Shown piece after piece: positions 8,102 to 16,100 of a DNA stretch of 21,790 nt. Every line of letters starts with the position of its first letter. Positions within the stretch are counted from its first letter, which is position 1. The notes below the pieces were generated by a model. The model saw only the letters and a program-made list of their open reading frames with translations, did no database searches and was not told the origin of the DNA. The position numbers and the translations under genes are program-made. The stretch comes from JBBTSG01 sp038064775 (GTDB lineage Bacteria; Patescibacteriota; Minisyncoccia; UBA6257; GWB1-50-10), in contig JBBTSG010000024.1 in the NCBI GenBank assembly GCA_038064775.1, positions 1 to 21,790 of the forward strand, given 5' to 3'.

Positions 8102-8710
8102 TCAACTGCGGAAAAAGACACGATGGCCCCCGTGCCACTTGCTGCCGACAAGCCGATCGGCGTGCAAGTTCCAATCGCGATTGTCGGAGTTCCAGAACAA
8201 GTACACGACAACAGTTTCACCATCTTCTAATTTTACATAGAAGATATTCCAGTAACCTTTCACGAGAAGCTCGCCTTTATTGCCTTTCGATTGTTTTTCA
8301 AGTAAATCGCGAATTTCGGATAACCCTTCCGATATTGAGCTATACGGCTGAATCTTGAATTCCTTGAAAATTTCTTCGTCAGCCATATTTCTCGGGAGGT
8401 CGCGTTTCAATAAATTCCCTTTTCTTTCGGCATACTTGAATTCTTTGGAGAGAAGCCAATTTTTGAAGTTGTCTCCGAAGGAAAAACTGATGGAGTTATT
8501 TGCCGTGAAGAAATTTTTGAGCGCGGATTTGGCGTCAGAGACCGCCTCGGCTAATATATCGGCTACTTTATCCAACACCGATTCGTTTTCCGGTTGCGCC
8601 AACAGAGCAACTAATTCAACTGAATTTAAGCCGCGCTTTTCCAAGCGTTTAGCGATGCCAGTCATAACGGACTGGAATTGTCCAGGATACTGAAGCAGAA
8701 TGTTTTTCAT
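8102..8710 (-). CDS. DGR target protein with C-terminal variable region
   Basis: A 202-residue protein with no signal peptide or membrane segment, so probably cytoplasmic. The N-terminal half is helical and charged and matches no family I know. The last 36 residues are the variable region, rich in Trp/Asn/Asp (WNSDNRDWNL...), of a type I associate with CPR DGR targets and a C-type-lectin-like fold. Residues that differ from the TR-encoded version are Y170, F172, H183, D185, V188, G189, S190, H193, G194 and H196; the TR would encode N, N, N, N, D, D, N, N, E and N. The stop codon (TGA) falls at the very end of the TR homology. The ATG follows AAAGG at 7 nt, and a perfect-consensus promoter lies upstream. 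The ligand of the diversified surface is unknown. Confidence 0.88.
   Translation of the reverse strand: MKNILLQYPGQFQSVMTGIAKRLEKRGLNSVELVALLAQPENESVLDKVADILAEAVSDAKSALKNFFTANNSISFSFGDNFKNWLLSKEFKYAERKGNLLKRDLPRNMADEEIFKEFKIQPYSSISEGLSEIRDLLEKQSKGNKGELLVKGYWNIFYVKLEDGETVVVYLFWNSDNRDWNLHADRLVGSKWHGGHRVFFRS
8106..8212 (-). repeat. DGR variable repeat (VR)
   Basis: The 3' 107 nt of the target gene, identical to the TR at 7673-7779 except at 11 TR-adenine positions. Both homology ends are sharp: upstream of GTTGTCGTG and downstream of CGCAG the two sequences diverge. Confidence 0.93.
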
Positions 8711-8796
8711 AACTTTACCTTTCGTTATTTTGGCTGTCCCTTACCCGCCAATTTGGTCGGGCTCCAGACAAACCGTTTTTAATGTTCTACACTACA

Positions 8797-8825
8797 ATTA
8801 TACACCCAATGAATAAATCTGTCAA
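8797..8825 (-). promoter_or_regulatory. Consensus sigma-70-type promoter of the DGR target gene
   Basis: Minus strand TTGACA (8820-8825), 17-nt spacer, TATAAT (8797-8802): 12 of 12 consensus bases at ideal spacing. It gives an untranslated leader of about 80 nt before the ATG at 8710. This is the strongest promoter I see in the window. Confidence 0.9.
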
Positions 8826-8851
8826 GTCAGCACAATTGAGCTAAAAAACCC

Positions 8852-10153
8852 TTATGTTTCATTGATAATACCACCGCCGAGCAACCGAAGCTCAATAGAG
8901 CTTCGCCCCGAGTGAACCAAAGGCGATGAAAGGTTTTCTTCCAAGTAAAAAACTGCTGATTGGCCGGCAGCAACAAATTTTTGCGGTTTATCAAAAACCA
9001 GATTCCAGATTCCAGTTTCTAGATTCGTGAGTGTTGCTCTCGCAAGCGGCTGGCGATAACGCACTCGAGCAAAAACATTGCCACTATAAAATTCTCCGCC
9101 GATAAAATTTAAGTTTTCCAATTTAACTTCTTTTCGGAAAAGTTCCAAATTTTCCGAACCGCGGGCTACTGTAAGCGTGTTCGTTTTCACATTTTTCGCC
9201 GCCACATAATACGGTTCGCCACCCTGGCCGGGCAGGCCGCCTAACCCTAAACCGTGACGCTGGCCGATTGTGTAAAAATAAACACCGTCATGTTCGCCAA
9301 TTTCTTTTCCGTCAGTGTTTACAATCACGCCTTTTTTTGATTTCAGGTAATCACCAAGAAAATCTTTAAGCGTCACCTGCCCTAAAAAACAAATTCCCTG
9401 TGAATCTTTTTTGTCGGCGGTCGGCAATCCGGCTTTTTTTGCAATCACCCGCACTTCCGGCTTTAAATAATTACCTATCGGGAAAAGACAATGTTTCAAT
9501 TGATTTTGCGTCAGCGTCCACAAAAAATAACTTTGGTCTTTATTTTTATCTTTTGCTTCTAATAAAGAATGGATCGAGAGCTCCTCGGTGTGTTTTGAGC
9601 GGGAGCTCTCGGAGCGCCGCTCGGCTTGGTCTCCGAAGGAGCGAGCGGCGCGAGAGCGCAGGACGGCTTCGGCCGCTGGAGCCGAAGAACGCCCGATTCC
9701 GCGAGAAATATACCGAGGAGCGATACGGACGTAATGTCCCGTAGATATATAATCCGCGCCAAGCGACAATGCTTTTTTCAAGAATAAGCCGAATTTAATT
9801 TCCTTGTTGCACATCACGTCCGGATTCGGTGTGATCCCTTTTTTGTAGCCGTCGATCATGTATTTCACCACTTCTTTTTTATATTCTTTCTCAAAATCAA
9901 AAACATAAAATGGAATGTTTAAGTGGTTCGCGACACGGCGCGCGTCTTCCGCGTCCCGCTCGGTAGAGCAGTTTACTCCGACCTTCGCGTCGGGGCCGTC
10001 GCCACTCCAGCATTTCATAAAAACGCCGGTTACCTCATAACCCTGTTCTTTCAACAAAAACGCCGCAACAGATGAATCCACGCCGCCCGAGAGCGCCACG
10101 AAGACCTTTCGACTTTGTTCAGACTTAACTTTTCTTTTTGATTTACCTTCCAT
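8852..10153 (-). CDS. mnmA: tRNA-specific 2-thiouridylase MnmA with repeat-derived inserts
   Basis: Thiolates U34 of tRNA-Lys/Glu/Gln using ATP and sulfur relayed by a persulfide carrier. The PP-loop SGGVDSS is at residues 22-28; the catalytic cysteines are Cys115 (PDVMCNKEIKFG) and Cys255 (SQGICFLG), both present; GHY (140-142) and KDQSYFLW (205-212) are typical. At 433 residues it is about 60-70 longer than usual. One insert (about 146-197, Arg/Ser/Ala-rich) lies between GHYVRIA and LLEAKDKNKDQ and is encoded by a GC-rich palindromic block (9581-9720). A second, shorter one (LVHSGRSSIELRL) precedes the C-terminal LGGGII. The first 16 residues precede the conserved start of the family; the -10 box at 10163-10168 leaves almost no leader, so translation may be leaderless or start slightly later. 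Confidence 0.93.
   Translation of the reverse strand: MEGKSKRKVKSEQSRKVFVALSGGVDSSVAAFLLKEQGYEVTGVFMKCWSGDGPDAKVGVNCSTERDAEDARRVANHLNIPFYVFDFEKEYKKEVVKYMIDGYKKGITPNPDVMCNKEIKFGLFLKKALSLGADYISTGHYVRIAPRYISRGIGRSSAPAAEAVLRSRAARSFGDQAERRSESSRSKHTEELSIHSLLEAKDKNKDQSYFLWTLTQNQLKHCLFPIGNYLKPEVRVIAKKAGLPTADKKDSQGICFLGQVTLKDFLGDYLKSKKGVIVNTDGKEIGEHDGVYFYTIGQRHGLGLGGLPGQGGEPYYVAAKNVKTNTLTVARGSENLELFRKEVKLENLNFIGGEFYSGNVFARVRYRQPLARATLTNLETGIWNLVFDKPQKFVAAGQSAVFYLEENLSSPLVHSGRSSIELRLLGGGIINET
9581..9720. repeat. Compound palindromic element inserted in frame in mnmA
   Basis: The outer arms CTCCTCGGTGT (9581-9591) and ATACCGAGGAG (9710-9720) are inverted repeats with one mismatch. Inside are a perfect 10-bp inverted repeat (GCGCCGCTCG 9614-9623 / CGAGCGGCGC 9642-9651) and a 7-bp one (CTTCGGC 9667-9673 / GCCGAAG 9681-9687). 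The block is much more GC-rich than the rest of mnmA and keeps the reading frame open. This resembles the coding palindromic elements of Rickettsia in behaviour, not necessarily in origin. Confidence 0.7.
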
Positions 10154-10190
10154 AACGAACGTATTATAGTTTTTTAGACAAGGAACACAA
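10142..10190. promoter_or_regulatory. Overlapping divergent promoters for mnmA and comEC
   Basis: Minus (mnmA): -35 TTGTGT (10185-10190), 16-nt spacer, -10 TATAAT (10163-10168). Plus (comEC): -35 TTTACC (10142-10147), 17-nt spacer, -10 TATAGT (10165-10170). The two -10 boxes overlap, so the promoters should be mutually exclusive. The plus-strand set is weaker. Confidence 0.5.
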
Positions 10191-10193
10191 GAA

Positions 10194-12350
10194 ATGCTTA
10201 GAGATAAAGTTTTTTATTCAGCTTGTTTCGGGTTTGGCGTTGGCGTGCTTTTGCGTTCTTTTTTTAACTTCAATCCTATTATTGCTTTCGTAATCGGGTT
10301 GGTTTCCGTTATCCCTATCTTATTTTTCTCTGCAAAATTTTTACTGAAAACTTCTGCCAAAACTGAGCTGGGTGTTACGGAACAAAGCGAAATAAAAAAG
10401 AGGGATTGGAAAATCATTTTTTCTATTTTCGTATTCGCTTTTTCAGTGGGAATTTTAAGATTCAATTCCGTTGATAAACCAGCGCCGGAAGTTTTTATAA
10501 ACCAAGTTAACCAAAAAATTTCTTTGTCTGGAATAATAACTGACGAACCGATTCAAAAAGCTGATGGCGTTGAAATTACGGTAGCGGCGATGGAAGGCCT
10601 GCCTGCGCAGGCAGGAACGGCAACAACAAAAATTCTTCTCTCCGCCGTAAAAGATGGCGATTTTGCCTACGGCGACAATGTAAATTTCACTGGAAAATTG
10701 CAAAGTCCGACGGATTTCATAACCGACCAAGGGAAAGAATTCGATTACGTGAATTACCTTAAAAAAGACGGAATATTTTTTGTGATGAGGTATCCGCAAA
10801 TTGAAATAACTTCCCGTGGTGGCGGCAGTTTTATAAAACGCGTTCTTTTTTCTGTGAAAGAAAAATTTGCTGGCGCGATAAACGCCATTCTGTCCGAACC
10901 TGAATCCACAATGATGCGGGGATTGATTTTGGGCGACCGCGCCTCTTTTAGTACTTCATTAAAACAAGCTTTTGTAAACACCGGCCTTATCCACGTCGTC
11001 ACTGTTTCCGGCTATAACGTTACGCTTGTCGCGGAGTGGATTATGAAAATATTTTCTTTCTTGCCGATAAATTTCGCGATTGGCGCAGGCATCTTCGCTA
11101 TTTTTCTCTACGTGATGATGATAGGCGGCGCGCAAACCGCAATCCGCGCCGGCATTATGGCATCTTTAGTGCTTCTTGCTCGGATAAGTGGCAGAACTTA
11201 TGATGCCGGCCGGGCGCTTATTTTCGCCGGCGTAATAATGATTTTTATAAATCCTTTTATTCTTGCCTATGATGTTTCCTTTGAACTTTCATTTCTTGCC
11301 ACAATCGCCGTTATTTTTCTTACGCCTAAATTAGAAAAATATTTCCTCTGGATTCGGTGGAAATGGTTTCGCGATATCGCCTCCATCACCGCTGCCGCTT
11401 ATGTTTTTGTCCTGCCTTTTATTCTCTATAAAATGGGAAATTTTTCGCTTGTGGCGCTGCCCGCGAATCTTGCTGTTTTGCCGGTAATTCCAATAACAAT
11501 GATTTTAGGTTTTGTGACCGCATTTGCCGGGCTTATATCAAAAGTACTTGCTCTTGCTCCCGCTTTAATTTCTTTTATATTACTAAAATATGAACTCGCC
11601 ACGATTAATTTTTTCTCTCATCTACCACTCGCTTCGCTCACTATTCCCGACTTTCCTTTTTCGCTCACGATTTTTATTTACCTAATCCTTTTCTATTATA
11701 TTTTTGCTAGAAGCGGTAAAAATAAAACCAGCCCACGTTTAATTGTTCTTGTAACGGCCATTCTTCTCACTATTCTTACAGCCGGATTTCTTTCCTTGCG
11801 CCACTACGAATCGAACCGCGCGGCAAAACAAAATCTAGAAGCAATTTTACTAAATGCCACAACTGAAAATCCAAATATTCCGTTTTCGCCAGACCAAAGA
11901 ATTAAATCAAGTAATTGTTTATTAAGAGGCCCGTTACCAGACCACGAATGCACGCCCGGCGCTGTTTTCCCTGACGCAACAATTGAAAAAATTTGCGTTA
12001 AGGGCTACACAAAAACCGTGCGAAATGTTTCAACAAAATTAAGAAAACAAGTTTTTGCCGAATATGGAATATTATATCCCCAACCAACCGGCGCTTATGA
12101 AGTGGATCATTTAATCCCGCTCGCGATTGGCGGCTCGAATGATATTGCTAATCTTTTCCCGGAAGCGGCAGTGCCAATTCCCGGATTCCATGAAAAAGAC
12201 ATAGTAGAGGTTTATCTGCAACAAGAAGTTTGCAATTATCGCGTCGCGCTTTCAACCGCCCAGCGACAAGCTGCAAATGACTGGCTCGCAGTTTACAATA
12301 ATTTAACGCCGGAAGAAATCTTAACTTTGAAAAGAAAATACGCCCAGTAG
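10194..12350 (+). CDS. comEC: ComEC/Rec2-type DNA-uptake channel fused to a C-terminal HNH nuclease-like domain
   Basis: Predicted inner-membrane channel for single-stranded DNA in natural transformation. Two N-terminal membrane segments (about 6-50 and 73-90) precede an OB-fold-like region (100-205). The Competence domain follows, with GLILGDRASF (243-252), VVTVSGYNVTLV (268-279) and multiple membrane helices to about 535. Ordinary long ComEC proteins then carry a metallo-beta-lactamase domain. Here the last 165 residues instead match the HNH-like pattern EVDHLIPLAIGGSND..NLFP..GFHEKD, with candidate catalytic residues Asp638, His639, Asn649/Asn653 and His666, plus four cysteines (574, 586, 601, 680). 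The reading frame is unbroken. The start ATG has AAGGA 9 nt upstream. A palindrome at 10598 adds GLPAQAG in the OB region. The ComEC call is secure; nuclease activity is inferred from motifs. Confidence 0.9.
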   Translation: MLRDKVFYSACFGFGVGVLLRSFFNFNPIIAFVIGLVSVIPILFFSAKFLLKTSAKTELGVTEQSEIKKRDWKIIFSIFVFAFSVGILRFNSVDKPAPEVFINQVNQKISLSGIITDEPIQKADGVEITVAAMEGLPAQAGTATTKILLSAVKDGDFAYGDNVNFTGKLQSPTDFITDQGKEFDYVNYLKKDGIFFVMRYPQIEITSRGGGSFIKRVLFSVKEKFAGAINAILSEPESTMMRGLILGDRASFSTSLKQAFVNTGLIHVVTVSGYNVTLVAEWIMKIFSFLPINFAIGAGIFAIFLYVMMIGGAQTAIRAGIMASLVLLARISGRTYDAGRALIFAGVIMIFINPFILAYDVSFELSFLATIAVIFLTPKLEKYFLWIRWKWFRDIASITAAAYVFVLPFILYKMGNFSLVALPANLAVLPVIPITMILGFVTAFAGLISKVLALAPALISFILLKYELATINFFSHLPLASLTIPDFPFSLTIFIYLILFYYIFARSGKNKTSPRLIVLVTAILLTILTAGFLSLRHYESNRAAKQNLEAILLNATTENPNIPFSPDQRIKSSNCLLRGPLPDHECTPGAVFPDATIEKICVKGYTKTVRNVSTKLRKQVFAEYGILYPQPTGAYEVDHLIPLAIGGSNDIANLFPEAAVPIPGFHEKDIVEVYLQQEVCNYRVALSTAQRQAANDWLAVYNNLTPEEILTLKRKYAQ
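10598..10615. repeat. Perfect 18-bp palindrome inside comEC
   Basis: CCTGCCTGC followed by its exact reverse complement, encoding LPAQAG in frame. It is closely related to the 20-bp palindrome at 21143-21162. Confidence 0.75.
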
Positions 12351-12359
12351 TAAATAATT

Positions 12360-13007
12360 TTATTTTCCTTCCACGAGTGGCACAAAACTAAAGCCAAAAT
12401 ACTGTCTTTGCGAAAAATCGCTTGGACTAAGCTTATCAAGAATAATTATACTTTCCTTAACTGGCGCTACAATCCGACCGCCGATTTTTAACTGCTCTTT
12501 CCATGCTTTTGGAATAATTTCGCCAGCGGCGGCGGCAATAATTTTGTCATATGGCGCGTCAGCCTCATAACCTTTTGTCCCGTCACCTTCAATAATTTTT
12601 ACGATTCCTTTTTCAATAAATCCAAATTTTAAAATATTATTCTCCGCTAGATTTTTCAGTTCATTTATTCTTTCAATTCCGATAACCATACCTCCGGCAA
12701 CTGCCGGATCGCCAATAATTTCCGCAAGCAGTGCGGTTTGCCAACCGGAACCACAACCGACATCTAAAATTTTCTCGCCGGCTTTCGGCTCTAAAAGCTC
12801 AAGCATAAAAGCAACCGTGAGTGGCTGGGAAATTGTCTGGTTACGACCGATTGATAATGGATAATTACCGTAGGCCTCGTCTTTATAAATTCCCGGAATA
12901 AAATTAAGCCGATCAATTTTCCTAAACGCTTTGATAATTGAGGGTGATTTTAAATAACCATCGTCAATTAATTCTTTGATCAAATTTTCATTCGTCATTT
13001 CTTTCAC
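12360..13007 (-). CDS. pcm: Protein-L-isoaspartate O-methyltransferase
   Basis: Methylates isoaspartyl residues in aged proteins using S-adenosylmethionine. The family signature NQTISQP (56-62) and SAM motif I LDVGCGSGWQTALL (81-94) are clear, followed by GIERI and the EGDGTKGY block; total 215 residues, normal size. A short insert DPAVAGG (100-106), just before the VIGIE strand, is encoded by a small palindrome (12693-12708). The GTG at 13007 has AGGA 7 nt upstream and is preferred; an ATG at 12998 is an alternative three codons later. It converges on comEC with only 9 nt between stop codons and no evident terminator there. It lies downstream of the giant phosphoesterase gene but behind that gene's terminator. 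Confidence 0.92.
   Translation of the reverse strand: MKEMTNENLIKELIDDGYLKSPSIIKAFRKIDRLNFIPGIYKDEAYGNYPLSIGRNQTISQPLTVAFMLELLEPKAGEKILDVGCGSGWQTALLAEIIGDPAVAGGMVIGIERINELKNLAENNILKFGFIEKGIVKIIEGDGTKGYEADAPYDKIIAAAAGEIIPKAWKEQLKIGGRIVAPVKESIIILDKLSPSDFSQRQYFGFSFVPLVEGK
12693..12708. repeat. Short palindrome inside pcm
   Basis: TCCGGCA and TGCCGGA (7-bp arms) flank a 2-nt centre. It encodes PAVAG in frame at a surface position between SAM-fold elements. Confidence 0.55.
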
Positions 13008-13043
13008 GTTATAATCCTAAAAGAAAATTAAAGCGGAGGCAAA

Positions 13044-13073
13044 ACACTTCGACTCGATTTACTCGCTCAGTGT
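13044..13073. repeat. Degenerate conserved-loop hairpin repeat
   Basis: Stem ACAC (13044-13047) pairs with GTGT (13070-13073). The loop begins TTCGACTCG and ends CTCA but is 22 nt instead of 13. A weaker member of the window's hairpin family, between pcm and the terminator of the next gene. Confidence 0.45.
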
Positions 13074-13075
13074 AA

Positions 13076-13101
13076 AGAAAAAGCCCCGCTAAGCGGGGCT
13101 T
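13076..13101 (-). terminator. Intrinsic terminator of the large phosphoesterase gene
   Basis: A GC-rich 9-bp stem (AAGCCCCGC/GCGGGGCTT, 13081-13101) followed on the minus strand by TTTC, 18 nt past the stop codon at 13120. Confidence 0.85.
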
Positions 13102-13119
13102 CAATAATATCACTCTTTA

Positions 13120-16100
13120 CTAGAGTGGATTCTTAAAAATTTGTTCCCAATTAATCTTCCATGGCGCCTTAAGATAAGCGCTCACAAAGTCATGATTGAA
13201 AACAATCATCCGAATTGGACCATATTTTGGTCCTCGCGCGGGAAGCCCAATAACCATACTGCCTATATTATTGGAACTGAATCCTCTCTCACCATACGGA
13301 TCGTTTCCAGTACCTGCCGCGCATGACATCACAACCGCGTCGGTAAGATATGAAGAACCAAACCGATGAATATCACCGGAAATATGAATTACTTTCCTTC
13401 CAGTAAATATTCTTGGAAAATCTCCCCGCTCAAGTACGTTAGAAACTGCTTTCATAAGAGGGTCTCCATTTGGCCCGCTTTTTCGAGATGGATCATGGCG
13501 TAAAGAGATTCCCCATTCGTAACCATTTGAACCACCTCTTAATAGGCCTTGCCCAACGGAAGTATTTCCATGAAGCGGCGCACGCACTAAATATTCCAAA
13601 ACTCTGCGCGGTAACTTCAATTTAGGATTTTGCAAAAGAAGGTCAATAATTTTCCTTGCAAAAAAAACTCCCTCGGTCAATTCCCCTTCAACAGTGTGAT
13701 CAAAATGATTACCGCCTAAAATACTTATGATTCCGATATCACGAGAATCAGAAAGACTGTTAGAACGTTCGCTAATCCCAATCGTTCTTACGTTTGATTC
13801 TTCGGCACGGCGAATAATACTAGCAAAAAAATCTGCATTTGGCTCAAGTGCTTCGGACTCGTACATTTCAAACTGCTTCTGAGGCCAATGAATGCCTTGA
13901 AGCCGAATTTCATGCAAAAGCCGATCAGAAAATTCAGCAAATTGCTTTGCGAGCATCTTGCTGCTTGTGCCATTCTGCAAACTCCGTCGCAATAAAAAAT
14001 GCTCTCGTTCAAGCTCGCGATACGAACTTATAAGCTCGTGCGGTTGAGCTTGCGTCGGAAAATGGTGCCCTTGCGTTTGATCACCAAGATTGAAATACGC
14101 ATGAAGCGGCAACGATTTTCTTTGATAAAGGAAATTCCTTCTTAAGATTTCCTTAACCGCAACATCATGCCCTAAACGACGCCCGCTTTCAACATCATAA
14201 TAGTACTTTTTCCATGGATGCCCGTAATGTTCATCGGAATCGCAATAAATATAAATATATTTCGATTCGTGTTTCATCTCTCGCAATGAAATGCCTTCTT
14301 CATGTTTACGAAGTAAAACTTGAGCGCTTAAAGGTTCTGGAATCCATATACCATTCCGATATTCAAGCCGTAACACGCCAGGTTCAAAATTTTCGTGACG
14401 AAGCAATTTTTCTATTGGCGTAACTTTCTTAACTAATTCCTTAAACTGATCAAGTAAAAATCGTTTATTGAGCGCGACTGGTGGTTGATACACGTATGTT
14501 GAAACCTGTGTACCGTCACTTTTTGTCCGTTCAACCATTGCATAACGATAATTGACTGTATAAGGATTAATTAGTAGTTCGACGTCTGGAAGCGTATTGT
14601 CTAAAGCTCGCCGACCGGCATTTTTCCGTAAGAACATGTCAAGAAGATTTGTAGTTGGTCCTTGCTCACGATCTTGGTGCACTTCGATTATTGTATTGCC
14701 GACACGGAAAAAAGCTGTGCCCTGCGTTATAACCCGCGCGCCAGGAATCGCATGCTCCAAACCTTTGATAACCCACGAGCGAACCATTCCAACAAATCGT
14801 TTACGATCTTCCGGGTCAACATTTGTGAGAATAGTGCGGTTTTCTTTCGCAAGGAGCTCGTCTTTTTCTTTTTCAAGTTTATCAATCAAAGTAAAGCTTG
14901 GACTTTCTTTTCTTTTTTCGAAACGAAGCAACGCCTCAACGCCTTTTCGTTCATTCATTGTGCGGTTTCGCTGAACAGTGACAATATAACGAATTTCGGC
15001 GTGAGCTGCAGCGAGAATAATTTCTTCTTCCAACCGTCCGAATGTAATGAAAATCTGTCCAGAATAAACTGGCTTACCAGATTTCCATGTTACGATTTTA
15101 GTCCATCCTAAAAGAAGGTTTAAAAATCGTTCACGGATATTTTGGAAAACAACATTATTGGCAGGAAGATTTTTCCGAATCCACGCCGCTTCTTTTCGAT
15201 AACGCGGATCTATAACCTTCTCTTCAAAACGTAAGCCGGAAACTAGAGCTCGATGTGTCGCAAATTCACCATCCGTTCGTTTCGTATCAAGCGAAATAAG
15301 ACCGCCTGGAAGCAAAACAAAGTCGTCCTTATTGCGTTCTGCAAGCTCCAAGGCGTTTCGGATAATGTTTTCTTCCATTACTTGGCTATATTCCGTTCCT
15401 ATAAGCGGAGCGTTAATTGCCATAATACTGAAAGAGTCTGCCTTTCCAACGATAATTTCGAAAGGCTTTGCAGCACTTGCTTGACGCATTGCGCTTTTAA
15501 ATTTAGAAACCATTTCGGAAGATACCGTAAGGCGACCGAAACCTGTTTCTGAAAAAACATCAACGCCGATCGGTCTTCGATAGCCACTACCACGAAGCTC
15601 TTTGACTTTTGCTTCAACAAGCTTACGAGGAACATCATGTAAAGCCTCGTAAATTCTTTCGGGTTCAAACCCAACACGAACGCATTCTTTAATGAGTTTC
15701 AATCGATCCGGCGTCCAAATCCTTTTTAATTCAAGACGCTCAAGTTCTTTCCGAGACATTACTTTTTTCTGCACTTCCGGTTGTCGGCCGGTCGGGAAAA
15801 GATCGCGAACAATAGAACTAATTTGCCTTCGACTTACTAACCCTTCGAAGCCTGCACTAATAATATCGTCGTTTGAAGCGTCTCCACTCGTTCTTAAGCG
15901 AATGTATTCACGGAAACGTTCCTTTTCTTTTTCTGACCATAATTGATGCGCTGCCGCTTTCTTGTGGCTTTTTTTAAAAAGCCCTTTTCGTTTTGCATAT
16001 ATTTTGGCAGTTTCAAGAAAGCGACGGAATGAATCTTTGTGCTTAATTTTCCTTTCCTTTTTCCATTTCTTATACAAAATTCCAAGTTGGCCGTCCAACT

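Noticed and set aside
7673..8212. Simple gene duplication or degraded paralogue explaining the two repeats
   Set aside because: Neutral divergence would not confine all 11 changes to adenines of one copy while leaving 79 other sites identical.
9400..9762. Plus- and minus-strand open frames within mnmA, rich in Arg/Ser/Ala
   Set aside because: They are shadows of mnmA made long by the GC-rich palindromic insert.
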